From the NCBI RefSeq assembly GCF_030272615.1, contig NW_026729174.1, positions 95,803 through 159,802 on the forward strand: a DNA stretch of 64,000 bases, written 5' to 3'. Positions 13,207-25,279 of the stretch are shown here, in pieces. The number at the start of each line of letters is the position of its first letter. The first letter of the stretch is position 1. The position numbers and the translations under genes were made by a program. The stretch comes from Cryptomeria japonica. Its lineage: Eukaryota; Streptophyta; Pinopsida; Cupressales; Cupressaceae. Under the pieces are notes generated by a model. The model was not told where the DNA came from, did no database searches, and was given only the letters and a program-made list of their open reading frames with translations.

Positions 13207-13395
13207 GGTGTATTTTATTTTATCTGATTATTTTTGTTTTCAGAATTGCCCCAACGAGACGGTGTAGATGCACACTGAGATCTTTGCTCACATGTTCATA
13301 ATGCATTGATTTGATCTATATGCTTGGTGTGTGAGCTGACCCCTACCTAGCATCCATCTGTCAATTCCTACTTCTGATCTATATGCACTTAAATC
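13207..13395 (+). pseudogene. Exon-like segment also present inside element B
   Basis: It aligns with 32654-32885: T-rich tract, TTTTGTTTTCAG acceptor-like site, then AATTGCCCCAACGAGACGG. In the B copy the following bases read as protein (LPQRDGVDAYRELCSHV); here the frame is broken soon after VDAH. Homology stops at the junction with element C's truncated LTR (13395/13396). It could be a remnant of the host gene or of another captured copy; the gene is not recognised. Confidence 0.45.
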
Positions 13396-15102
13396 GGTTT
13401 AGGCATTTATCCATATGGGGCAGGAGGTTTCATCTATCCAATACTGGATAGGCATCTACCCATACAGGGTAGGCATCTATCCAATTAGGATAGGAGGTGC
13501 TCTGGCCAGAGACTTAGACTCATCAGGACCATTCAAGTCCTGAGTCACTCACTAAGTACTACACTCTTCAAATAGGAGTGCACGGAGGTCGTCGTCTTTA
13601 GGAGAAATTAAAACAACATAATACAAGCTTGAATTTCACCTTGGAATTTGGCTTAAAGCCTCGGGCAGTCAAGCGAATCCATACGGGATTCCTTCCCAGT
13701 ATGCATTGAATTACTTTTCCCTTTTTATTATACTTATCTTTCAAATTAGGATTCTACTGAATCCTTCTTCTTACCAAACCTAGACCCCATCCACGAACAC
13801 CTGAGTACTAGGGACAACTCTGTCCCTAGACTGCCTACATACCCATTTCGGCACGGGATCAAGGCATAAAGTATGTATTTCTATTTTCTACTCTATGGTT
13901 TGGTGTAAACTGATTAGTGGGTACGTAACCCTTTCTAGGGTCACTGTTCCAGACAATTTCTCTGCGGTTGCTACCCACGGTGGTAGCACTTAAGCAAAGG
14001 CTCAACATGGCCTATTACTTGTGGCCTAAAACAACTAGATTCTAATACCTATCATAAGCGTCACCCTTGACCAATTGTCAATCGTCAACAATTCTTCGAG
14101 ATTAAATCAATTTCATAAAATCATTTCACTCAATCATCCCTATAGGGGTTTACTATGGTTTAACTCAGCAGATGAAAGATCATTTTAGAATTATCTTATT
14201 AGATTATTGATCCAAGGGGGATTACCCGCCCCTTGGAATTTAACTTCCAAGTGTCCCTTATTACTCCCCGATGATTTATAGGGACGATGCCACAGACGTC
14301 GTTGATGCAACTTTATTAGGCGTTAAGTGCAGTAGTTCAACATGACGACATTACCCGTAAGCATGACCCAGAGGCACTGTATATACCGAACATTGCTAGC
14401 TTTTGGTTTTCCAACTTCCTTTATTTAGTTTTCTAACTAAGAAGCTATGAAAACATCATGCTTGAAAACAATTATGAAATGAATGTACGTAATTAGACAT
14501 TGTAAAGTTTAATTAATTGAAATAACTACCTCGATGGTATTCATGTACCACTTGATAAAAAAAATACCATCTTTCTACAATTAATATTTCAAACTTGAAA
14601 TCTAACTTACATAATAATGACAAAATTACGAACTCGCATATTGATAATTAAAAACGTGTAACTTGCATGGGGATGAAAACGTCAATAAATGCAATTAATG
14701 TATAAGTTATTTGCATGATACAAGAATAGTGTAACTTGTGTGCAAGATTAAACAATGTATTATTCCTACCACGGGAATAATTAGTTATAGTCATAGGTTC
14801 CAAAAATAGCAATTAGTTTAGACATTTTTTGGTTCAATCATGAATTAATTATTTTTTATGAATCCAAAATGCCAACTAAGTGGCCCAATGAATCTTAAAT
14901 AGATTGAAAGATCTAATTATAATTTAATTTTACAATTATAAAATTTACTAAATTTACTAAAGATAATTTAATTATAAATCTACCCAAGTTGATTTTATTT
15001 AAACTAAGTAAATAAATATATATACAAAAAGAATTTAACAAATTCTTTTGCCAAAAAAAAAAAGAATTCATGTTGTGGCATTTTAATAGGCAAGTGGAAG
15101 AG

Positions 15103-15290
15103 GGGCCCACGGGTCCCATCACCACTGCGGATCTGCGGGTATAGGCCCGTAGTGGTGGGGGACCGCCGTGGTCCCCTCCACTACCCTGCGCCCACTGCCG
15201 TAAGAGTGACCGCAGGGTAGTGGGGGTACCCCTCCCGGCCGCGATAATAACTCCGCCCACTCCCCCTACGTCGACACATCGTTCCATGCG
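15103..15290. other. GC-rich hairpin island in element C LTR
   Basis: Two perfect inverted repeats: GGGGACC/GGTCCCC (15158-15164 and 15170-15176, 5-bp loop) and CCACTACCCTGCG/CGCAGGGTAGTGG (15178-15190 and 15211-15223, 20-bp loop). The corresponding island in the other LTR is about 23500-23690, where the 13-bp arms are intact (23575-23587, 23608-23620). A role in the LTR leader (packaging, translation or promoter) is possible but not shown. Confidence 0.75.
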
Positions 15291-15363
15291 GAGTTTAATC
15301 TACGGATTTTGCATTGTTTCGCATATAAATTTATTTGGCATAAATTTTAACGATAATATAAAT

Positions 15364-15470
<107 letters not shown>

Positions 15471-16805
15471 TTCATTTTCAATTTATTTAAGCATAAAGAG
15501 AAATATATAAACATATATATGTGTAATAGAAATATTAATGTAAAACAAATGAGAATAAGAATTTATTCACAGGGATGAATAACACAGAGAACTAAATTGT
15601 TTTAGCAATGTACATAACTAATATTCATAGACATTTTCTGTTCACAGAGAAGTAAGACTGCTCATAAGGAATTGAGATTTATGATCAAATCTACATTCAG
15701 AGACAGAGAGAGAGACAGATGGGTTTTTACTCACAGGGAAAAAAAATATGTAAGTAAATTCATATGTAGAATATCAACTTGTATTCACACAGAGGTAAGA
15801 TTATTCACAGGGATGTAAGATTTAATTATAGAAATAAGATTTACATTCAGATTTCTATTACAAGAGCGAGAGAAATTAATTTAAGAGAAGAATAATAAGG
15901 AACAAGATTCATACACAAGTGATTATCATTTAATCACACAGAGAGGAGTTTAATCTCAGAAAAAGAAATTTAAATAAGGGAAATATGATTTTTGCACAGA
16001 TCAAAGAAAAAATCTTTTGGAAAAGCAAAAGCAAGATGTGATATATATTTTCTAAAGAGAATTAAATAAATAATAAATCTATCTTTTACATGCATTATAT
16101 GAAAGTACTTTTATCAATATTTATCCCTAAATAAGAAGAAAAGATTTACAATCTAATAATTTATTTATTTTTATATAAAGGAAGATCTAGAAGCTATTTT
16201 TTTTTATGATACAAATTTCTCATATGTAAATGAGAGATGACAAAAAAGAGAGCCTGACTTATCGAAGCTCGATGTTGAATGCTCTAGCTATCCTTTTTGA
16301 TCCTTCTTTGCAACTTGAGAGAAATATTCAAGAACAACTTAACAATCCTACAACGAAAATGAGACTACCAAAGAAGATCCTACTACTAAAACTTGGAAGA
16401 TTTTTCTTCAAAACATAATCAACTCCCTCTTATGAAAACTTGCATACAATATATAAGAAAAATCCCTTAATTCCACTATCTAGAGAAATTAATTAGAACT
16501 GAGATTCTGTTCCAAAATTGGACTCATGCAAACATTGATTAAAATCTTAGTGGGGGAGTTACATGCAAGGTATTGAAGATTCCTCTAGAAGCTTCTAATT
16601 CCTCCTACAACATGTACCATAATTGGGAGTGGGAAAATAAAAATAAAAATGAAATAATTAATGCCTTTTGAATTATATTCTCCAAGTGTGTGTGTGGGTC
16701 CATTATTTATTCTTTTATAATATTCATTTAATTATTTTCAATAGCTCAACCAAAAATATAATAGAATTGTATCAAATCAAAAAGTGATAAAGGAGGGTTG
16801 TGACA

Positions 16806-16820
16806 TCCTCCCCCCCTTAA
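16806..16820 (-). other. Polypurine tract of element C
   Basis: On the minus strand it reads TTAAGGGGGGGAGGA and is directly followed by the LTR start TGTCACAACC. A purine run touching the 3' LTR is the plus-strand DNA primer site of LTR retrotransposons. Confidence 0.85.
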
Positions 16821-16896
16821 TTTGTGCATCGTCCTGATGCACTTATTGAATGCATCCAAAAGAGCCTATAGTTCATGATTAGTTTAAAACAAAAAA

Positions 16897-18293
16897 GGAA
16901 ATAATTGTTGCATTTCCCTAGTATCTTCCCATGTGGCATTCCTTTCATCATATTGATTCCATTGTACTTTGCATTGATTAGCCTCTCTGTTGCACAATTG
17001 GCACTGGCGCCTCTCCAAGATTTTGAATGGCTCTATCATTATTCATCCCATTTCCTAGACCTGTAAAGCATGCCAATTCAAAATATGTTTCTCATTAGGT
17101 ACATACTTTTTAAGAAGAGATACATGGAAGACATCATGGATTCGGCTCAACTGGGGAGGTAAGGCCAACCGGTATGCAACTGGATTAATCCTTTCCAATA
17201 TTTCAAAAGGTCCAACATAATGAGGTGCAAGCTTGGTCTTTTTCCCAAACCTTATGGAACTCTTGTGTGGCCTAACCCTTAGGAAGACTTTCTCTCCCAC
17301 CTCAAACTCCCTTGGTGTCCTGTTCTTGTCTGCATAACTTTTCTGCCTATCTGAGGCTTCCTTCAATCTTTGCCTAATTTCCTTAGTTTTCCTTTCCATT
17401 TCCTTCAACATATCTAGTCCAACAATTACTCTATCCTCAAGACTATCCCAACTCAAAGGTGTTCGACATGGCCTACCATAAAATGCTTCGAAAGGTGCCA
17501 TTCCCAAAGATGTTTGATATGCATTATTGTAAGAAAAATCTACTAGAGGTAGTTAATCTTCCCATTTCTTCTGTTGGTCCATGCAGTACATGCGAAGTAG
17601 GTCTTCTAAAATCTAATTTGTCCTTTCTGTTTGACCATCGGTTTCAGGATGGTATGTAGTGCTAAAATTTAGTTGAGTTCCCAGAGTTGTTTGAAGAGTT
17701 GTCCAAAACCTTGAAGTGAACCTAGCATCTCTATCTGATATGATTTTGTCTGGCATTCCATGCAACCTAAATATTTCCTTAACAAAGCGCCTAGCCAAGG
17801 TAGGTGCATCATCCGTCAGATTCCCTGGTATAAAGTGTGCCACCTTAGTGAGTTTTTCAATTACCACCATTATTGTATCATGCCTAGAAGGTGACATGGG
17901 CAACCCTTTCACAAAATCCATGCTAATAACTTGCCACTTGTGTTGAGGTACATCGTGTAACTATAACAATCTAGCTGGATGTCTATGTTTTGCCTTTACT
18001 GTTTGACACTCCAAACATGTAGCCACATACTTGACTATGTCATTCTTCATCCGTTGTCAAAAGAATAACTTCTTTAGGTCTACATAAAGTTGGTTAACTC
18101 CCGGGTACCTTGAATAAGGGGCATTATGAGCCTCCGATAAGACTACTTTCCTTAAGTCTCCTGAATTAGGAATATAGATTCTATTATTGTATCTGAGCAA
18201 CCCATCTTCATTTAATGTATACCCTTCAACCTTAGGATCGGTTGGATCATATTCTAAAGTCAATTTGACTTGGTCATACCATGGGTCATGTCC
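16897..18293 (-). pseudogene. Element C integrase with chromodomain, broken
   Basis: In order: zinc-binding region (SEAHNAPYSRYPG ... CLECQ), catalytic core ([19 protein letters not shown], then [12 protein letters not shown] carrying the D, D and E), a GPF-type module ([21 protein letters not shown]) and, after two stops, a chromodomain remnant (KILERRQ ... CKVQWNQY ... ATWEDTREM). Chromodomains bias integration to marked chromatin. Damage: stops at 18057-18059, 17613-17615 and just left of 17055; the second zinc histidine appears as tyrosine. The segments from 18263 to 17055 are in one frame. It would join the element's cDNA to DNA if intact. Confidence 0.9.
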
Positions 18294-19690
18294 CTACTCA
18301 TCCGTTACTTGTCTTTTGAAAGAAGTTTTGAATGTTGCTATAGTCATCAAGTGTGTCCTTCTACTTAAAGCATTTGCCACTCTATTTTCCTTCCCCTTAA
18401 TATATTCAATTTCAAAATCATATTCACTTAGAAACTCTAACCACCTTCTTTGTCTAGCATTTAAGTGGGGTTGGGTAAAGATGTACTTTAGTCCTTGGTT
18501 ATCTGACTTTAACTCAAAGGGCTTCCCTAGTAAGAAGTGTCTCCATTCTCTGTAGGGCATGCACAATCGCTGCTAACTCTAAGTCCTGGGGTGCATAATT
18601 AATTTCATGAGTCTTTAGCTTCCTAGATTCGTAAGATGCTACCCCTCCATCTTGGACAAGTACTCCTCCTAAACCTTCGATAGAGGCGTCAGTTACGACC
18701 GTGAAGTGTCCATTCGGATCTGGTACCTCTAGAATGGGTGCTGAAGTTAGTTTCTCCTTCAAAATTTGGAATGCCTTATCACTTTGTTCTATCCACACAA
18801 ACCTTTTACCCTTCCTCTATAATGAGGTGAAGGGGTTTGCTATCTTAGAGAATCCTTCCACAAACCTCCTATAGTACCCTGCTAGCCCCATAAAGCTTCT
18901 TACCTCTGAAACGTTTTTAGGGATCAACCATTCTACTATTGCCTTTATCTTATCTGGATCAACTGCTATTCCTTCCTTTGATATTATATGCCCAAGGTAG
19001 TGAATCTTTTCCTCAAAGAAGGCACATTTTGACAATTTCCCATATAACTTATGTTCCCTCAACCTTTGTAAAACAATTTGTAGGTGTACTAAATGTTCCT
19101 CCTCATTTCTAGAGTAAATCAATATGTCATCCAGAAATACCAAAAACAAATTTATCCAAGTAGTCATGGAGTACAGTATTCATTAGGTTCTTAAATGCAG
19201 GTGGGGCATTGGTTACACCAAAAGGAACCACTGTGAATTCATAATGCCCATATCTAGTCTTGAAAGCTGTCTTCAGAATGTCCTCCTCTTTAATTCTGAG
19301 TTGATGATATCTTGATCGAAGGTCTATCTTCGAGAAAAATACTGCTCCTTTCATTTGGTCAAAAAGATCCTCTATTCAAGGTAAGGGATACCTATTCTTT
19401 ATTGTGACCTTGTTCAACATCCTATAGTCGATGCATAGTCTTAAGGTTCCATCTTTCTTTTTAACGAATAAGACTGGCGCTCCCCATGGTCATACACTTT
19501 TCCTTATTAATCCCTTAGCTAAGAGTTCCTCTAGTTGCATTTTGAGCTCTTGTAATTCAGTTGTGTTCATTCGGTAAGGTGCCCTTGATACTGGTTCAGC
19601 TCTTGGTAGTACGTGAATAGTAATGTCAAACTTCCTTTTAGGGGGTAAGTTGGGTAATTCTTCTAGAAATACATCCTTGAATTCTTTTAA
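18294..19690 (-). pseudogene. Element C reverse transcriptase and RNase H, broken
   Basis: Starting right after the protease region, the minus strand reads the RT blocks: [33 protein letters not shown], the catalytic box [10 protein letters not shown] (about 19126-19140; leucine where isoleucine is common), then [11 protein letters not shown]. RNase H follows with VVTDASIEGLGGVL and the C-terminal KGKENRVANALSRR. Frameshifts lie near 19145 (just before the DD box) and near 18540 (within RNase H), and several in-frame stops occur between 19690 and 19354. The catalytic aspartates are present, but the chain cannot be made as one protein. Confidence 0.9.
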
Positions 19691-20289
19691 CTAAGGGGTA
19701 TTTTCAAAGGTTGGGGTATTTTCCTCTTTTCCTTCGCCAATTTCAACCATATAGATTAGGCCTCCTCTTCTTCTTTCCTTATTTAATTGCATGGCTGATA
19801 TGGTTTCTATATTAATGGGGTTAAACTTTCCTTGGATTTTGACCCTTTCCCCCCCATCATCCAAGCATTCAACAACTTTGTTATAGAAATCTACATTAGC
19901 TTGATGATCTGTTAACCAACTCATTCCAATAATTACATCATATAATCCTAGGGGTGCCACATAGAGATCTACCCTTGTTTTAAACTAAGGAAATTGTACC
20001 CTTGCCCTCGGCAAACACTTAGTTACTTCCCTAGTTGCCTTATCCCCATATTGAACCATCCATGATGACTCCGTTTGATTAACTTTTAATGCATATTTTC
20101 TTACTAATTCAGGTGAGATGAAACATTCAGATGACCCAGTGTCAATTAGAATTGAAATTGGTTGTTCAAATAGTGTACCTGTAGTTTCCATGGGAACATT
20201 CTGGAATCTTGCTCTTTGGTGCCTAACTGCTGCATGAATCCTTTGTTGGGGCCCTTGTTGGGGTTGATTGGCCCTAATCTGACCTTGCA
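19691..20289 (-). pseudogene. Element C aspartic protease region, broken
   Basis: The retropepsin active site reads ISILIDTGSSECFISPELV (catalytic DTG at 20135-20143), and the second half has the typical YDVIIGMSWL motif. It sits between the gag zinc knuckle and RT, as in Gypsy polyproteins, where it cuts Gag-Pol into mature parts. A stop at 19985-19987 separates the halves in the same frame; another at 19691-19693 separates it from RT. Confidence 0.85.
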
Positions 20290-21492
20290 TCCTGGGACAC
20301 TCTCTAGCAAAATGGTTTCCCCAACACATAAGGCATCCATCTGGAGGACCCCTCCTGCCTTGATTCCTAGGGGGATCATTCCTTGTTTCATTGGCCCTGG
20401 GCGGATAAGTTATCCTATTTTGCTGGTCATTCCTATTATAGTTGCCTCTGTTATTATTGCCCCTGTTATTATTATTATTTCCATTCCTCTGATGTTGATT
20501 AGGGGGTGGCCTTCTTTCGGAAGAATTATCCTTTGACCTTTGTTGAAGTTAGTGTTCCCCTTGAATTCTTGCTTCCTTTTAAAAGAGTGGTTCCCATTAT
20601 AGTTCTTCCTGGCTAGTGTTTGAATCTTTCTCTCCTACCTTAGGGACTTTTCAAGTACTTCGTTCATGTTTTTGGGTCCATGCATGTCAACCTCTACCCC
20701 TATGTTGGTATTTAGTCCCAAAATGAATTTCCTCGCTTGGCCTTCTTCATCTTTCTGGTACATAGGTACGTACTTAAGCAATTTGGCAAACTTATCCCAA
20801 TATTGTTGGACTGATAGGGGCCCTTGACGTTGATTATGAAATTCTGTCGCCTTCTCATCAAAGAACAATTGATGTAGCCACCTTTTTCGGAAGTGGTGAA
20901 CAAATTAATCCCATATGATCGTATCCCTGCTATACCCATTTTGCTCCTTGGTGTTGGTCCACCAACTAGCTGCCTCCCCTGTGAGTTGATAGGAACCCCA
21001 TAAGGCCTTGGTTGTTTCGCTAAAATCTCTTCGTTCAAAATACTTTTCCATTTCATTTAACCAATTTTCAGCTCCTTCACCAATTTACCTCCCATCGAAC
21101 TTAGGAGGGGTGATTTTTTTTAAATCCTTGGAGAGTTCCAATATGTTATTTTCTTTTCTATTGCCCATCATAATCCCTTGATTGCTACCAGGGTTCCCAT
21201 TTTCAGTTCCACTTCGATTTTCAATGTCATTCTGTCTTGCCCTAAGGTCTTGCATCGATTGCTCCAGGAAGTTGATTTTATCCCTTTGTTCGGTTAGAAG
21301 GTTGATTATAGCCTCGACCCCATCTTCGTTATTCCCTTGGTTATATTGATTCCCTTCATGATCTTCCTCATGGTTTTCTTCATGGTTTTCTTCATGGTTT
21401 TCTTCATGGTTTTCCTCATGGTTAGCTTCCCTTTGTCTCCTAGTGGTAGTACGCCTTCCATTACCCCTTCCACTTCCTCTTCCTCTAGCCAT
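20290..21492 (-). pseudogene. Element C gag, broken
   Basis: Starts at the ATG at 21490-21492: an R/G-rich N-terminus, a run of HEEN repeats, a predicted coiled segment, then the capsid-type region (WLNEMEKYFERR, AASWWTNTKEQ, VQQYWDKFAKLLKYVP). It ends with an N/R-rich linker and a CCHC knuckle (CLMCWGNHFAREC, about 20297-20335). Capsid and nucleocapsid build the virus-like particle and bind RNA. Stops at 21085-21087, near 20910 and at 20635-20637, with at least one frameshift between 20635 and the knuckle. The first three segments are in one frame. Confidence 0.85.
21357..21428. repeat. 12-bp coding minisatellite in element C gag
   Basis: About five to six units of CATGGTTTTCTT, giving a His-Glu-Glu-Asn repeat on the minus strand. 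The unit is a multiple of three, so copy-number change keeps the gag frame. Confidence 0.9.
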
Positions 21493-21627
21493 TCTAGGGT
21501 TTTACATGAAAATTAAATTATGTAGTTAGTTCTTGATTTAAGATTTTAAAATTTAATTTCTACCATTGCAAAACATTCCCTTAGTTGTGTAAATTGAAGT
21601 GAGCACAAGGCCTAGATTTGAACCTTT

Positions 21628-21639
21628 GCTTTGATACCA
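21628..21639 (-). other. Primer-binding site of element C
   Basis: The minus strand reads TGGTATCAAAGC two bases after the LTR end (ATTACA). It matches the usual plant initiator-Met-tRNA primer site TGGTATCAGAGC except for one base. Confidence 0.85.
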
Positions 21640-21641
21640 CA

Positions 21642-23775
21642 TGTAATAACCCACCTTGATTAACCCAACAAAATTTGACCATTCTTATTTTTGTTTAATT
21701 TAATCATTTGTGTTTGATTCAATCGCATACTATGGGCATCCATCCATTAGGATTAGGCATTCATCCATCCGGGATGAGCATCCAACCATACGGGTTAGGC
21801 ATATGTCCATATGGGGCAGGAGGTTTCATCTATCCAATACGAGATAGGCATCTACCCATATGGGGTAGGCATCTATCCAATTAGGATAGGAGGTGCTTTG
21901 GCCAGAGACTTAGACTCATTGGGACCATTCCGGTCATGAGTCACTCACTAAGTACTACACTCTTCAAATAGGAGTGCACCGAGGTCGCCATCCTTAGGAG
22001 AAATTAAAATAACATAATACAAGCTTGAATTCCGCCTCGGAATTTGGCTTAAAGTCTCGGGAAGTCAAGCGAATCCATACAGGATTCCTTCCGAGTATGC
22101 ATTGAATTACCTTTCCCTTTTTATTATACTTATCTTTCAAATTGGAATTCTACTCAATCCTTCTTCTTAGAAAACCTAGACCCCATCCACGAATGCCTAA
22201 GTACTAGGGACAAATCCATCCCTAGATTGCCTACATACCCGTTTCGGCACGAGATCAAGGTGTAAAGTATGTAGTTCTATTTTCTACTCTATGGTTTGGT
22301 GTAAACTGATTAGTGGGTATGTAACCCTTTCTAGGGTCACTGTTCCAGACAATTTCTCTGCGGTTGCTACCCACGGTGGTAGCACTTAAGCAAAGGCTCA
22401 ACATGGCCTATTACTTGTGGCCTAAAACAACTAGATTCTAATACCTATCATAAGCGTCACCCTTGACCAATTGTCAATCGTCAACAATTCTTCGAGATTA
22501 AATCAATTTCATAAAATCATTTCACTCAATCATCCCTATAGGGGTTTACTATGGTTTAACTCAGCAGATGAAAGATCATTTTAGAATTATCTTATTAGAT
22601 TATTGATCCAAGGGGGATTACCCGCCCCTTGGAATTTAACTTCCAAGTGTCCCTTATTACTCCCTGATGATTTATAGGGACGATGCCACAGACGTCGTTG
22701 ATGCAACTTTATTAGGCGTTAAGTGCAGTAGTTCAACATGACGACATTACCCATAAGCATGACCCAGAGGCACTGTATATACCGAACATTGCTAGCTTTT
22801 GGTTTTCCAACTTCCTTTATTTAGTTTTCTAACTAAGAAGCTATGAAAACATCATGCTTGAAAACAATTATGAAATGAATGTACGTAATTAGACATTGTA
22901 AAGTTTAATTAATTGAAATAACTACCTCGATGGTATTCATGTACCACTTGATAAAAAAAATACCATCTTTCTACAATTAATATTTCAAACTTGAAATCTA
23001 ACTTACATAATAATGACAAAATTACGAACTCGCATATTGATAATTAAAAACGTGTAACTTGCATGGGGATGAAAACGTCAATAAATGCAATTAATGTATA
23101 AGTAATTTGTATGATACAAGAATATTGTAACTTGCGTGCAAGATTAAGCAATGTATTATTTCTACCATGGGAATAATTAATTATAGTCATAGGTTCCAAA
23201 AATAGCAATTAGTTTAGACATTTTTTGGTTCAATCATGAATTAATTATTTTTGATGAATCCAAAATGCCAACTAAGTGGCCCAACGAATCTTAAATAGAT
23301 TGAAAGATCTAATTATAATTTAATTTTACAATTATAAAATTTAGTAAATTTACTAAAGATAATTTAATTATAAGTCTACCTAAGTTGATTTTATTTAAAC
23401 TAAGTAAATAAATATATATACAAAAAGAATTTAACGAATTCATTTGCCAAATAAAAATAGAATTTATGTTGTGGCTTTTAATAGGCAAGTGGAAGAGGGG
23501 GCCCATGGGTGCCATCACCACTGCGGACCTGCGGGTATAGGCACATAGTGGTGAGGGGACCGCCATGGTCCCCTCCACTACCCTGCGCCCACTACCGTAA
23601 CAGTGACCGCAGGGTAGTGGGGGTACCCCTCCCGACCGCGATAATAACTCCGCCCACTCCCCCTGCATCGGCACATCGTTCCATGCGGAGTTTAATCTAC
23701 AGATTTTGCATTGTTTCGCATATAAATTTGTTTGGCATAAATTTTAACGATAATATAAATACTTTATATATAAAT

Positions 23776-23810
<35 letters not shown>

Positions 23811-24102
23811 TTCATTTTCAATTTATTTAAGCATAGAGAGAAATATATAAAGAGATATATGTGTAATAGAAATATTAATGTAAAACAAATGAGAATAAGA
23901 ATTTATTCACGGGGATGAATAACACAGAGAACTAAATTGTTTTAGCAATGTATAGAACTAATATTCACAAAGAGATTTGTACTTTATTTTTCATAGAGAG
24001 TAATGGATACAATGAGGTTTATATTTTATTATCAGACATTTTCTGTTCACAGAGAAGTAAGACTGCTCATAAGGAATTGAGATTTATGATCAAATCTACA
24101 TT

Positions 24103-24196
<94 letters not shown>

Positions 24197-25279
24197 TGGG
24201 TTTTTACTCACAGAGAAAAAAAAAATTTAAATAACTTCATATGCAGAATATCAACTTGTATTCACACAAAGGTAAGATTATTCACAAGGAAGTAAGATTT
24301 AATTACAGAAATAAGATTTACATTCAGATTTCCATTCCAAGAGCAAGAGAAATGAATTTAAGAGAAGAATAATAAGGAACAAGATTCATACACAAGTGAT
24401 TATCATTTAATCACACAGAGGAGTTTAATCTCAGAAAAAGAAATTTAAATAAGGGAAATATGATTTTTGCACAGATCAAAGAAAAAATCTTTTGGAAAAG
24501 AAAAAGCAAGATCTGATATATATTTTCTAAAGAGAATTAAATAAATAATAAAGCTATCTTTTACATGCATTATATGAAAGTACTTTTATCAATATTTATC
24601 CCTAAATAAGAAGAAAAGATTTACAATCTAATAATTTTTGTTTTTAATATAAAGGAAGATCTAGAAGCTATTTTTTTTTATAATACAAATTTCTCATATG
24701 TAAATGAGAGATGACAAAAAAGAGAACCTGGCTTATCGAAGCTCGATGTTGAATCCTCTAGCTATCCTTTTTGATCCTTCCTTGCAACTTGAGAGAAATC
24801 TTCAAGAACAACTTAAAAATCCTACAACGAAAATGAGACTACCAAAGAAGATCCTACTACTAAAACTTGGAAGATTTTTCTTCAAAACATAATCAACTCC
24901 CTCTTATGAAAACTTGCATACAATATATAAGAAAAACCCCTTAATTCCACTATCTAGAGAAATTAATTAGAAATGAGATTCTTTTCCAATATTGGACTCA
25001 TGCAAACATTGATTAAAATCCTATTTGGGGAGTTACATGCAAGGTATTGAAGATTCCTCTAGAAGCTTCTAATTCCCCCTACAACATGTGCCATAATAGG
25101 GAGTGGGAAAATAAAAATAAAAATAAAATAATTAATGCCTTTTGAATTATATTCTCCAAGTGTGTGTGTGGGTCCATTATTTATTCTTTTATAATATTCA
25201 TTTAATTATTTTTAATAGCTCAACCAAAAATATAATAGAATTGTATCAAATCAAAAAGTGATAAAGGAGGGTTGTGACA
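21642..25279 (-). repeat. Element C 5' LTR, full length
   Basis: Bounded in plus coordinates by TGTAATAACCC and GGTTGTGACA, 3638 bp. Similarity to the 3' LTR is uneven: 13981-14690 differs at about two positions, while flanking parts differ much more. Contains a GC hairpin island (about 23500-23690), a short AT repeat and a long GA repeat. Confidence 0.9.
24104..24194. repeat. (GA)n microsatellite in element C 5' LTR
   Basis: About 90 bp of pure GA; the other LTR has only about 20 bp at 15699-15718. The predicted Arg-Glu protein is an artefact. Confidence 0.95.

Noticed and set aside
21357-21428. CRISPR-like short repeat array
   Set aside because: Contiguous 12-bp units without spacers, inside gag; this is plant DNA.
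24104-24194. Arg-Glu repeat protein on the plus strand
   Set aside because: Translation of a GA microsatellite in an LTR.
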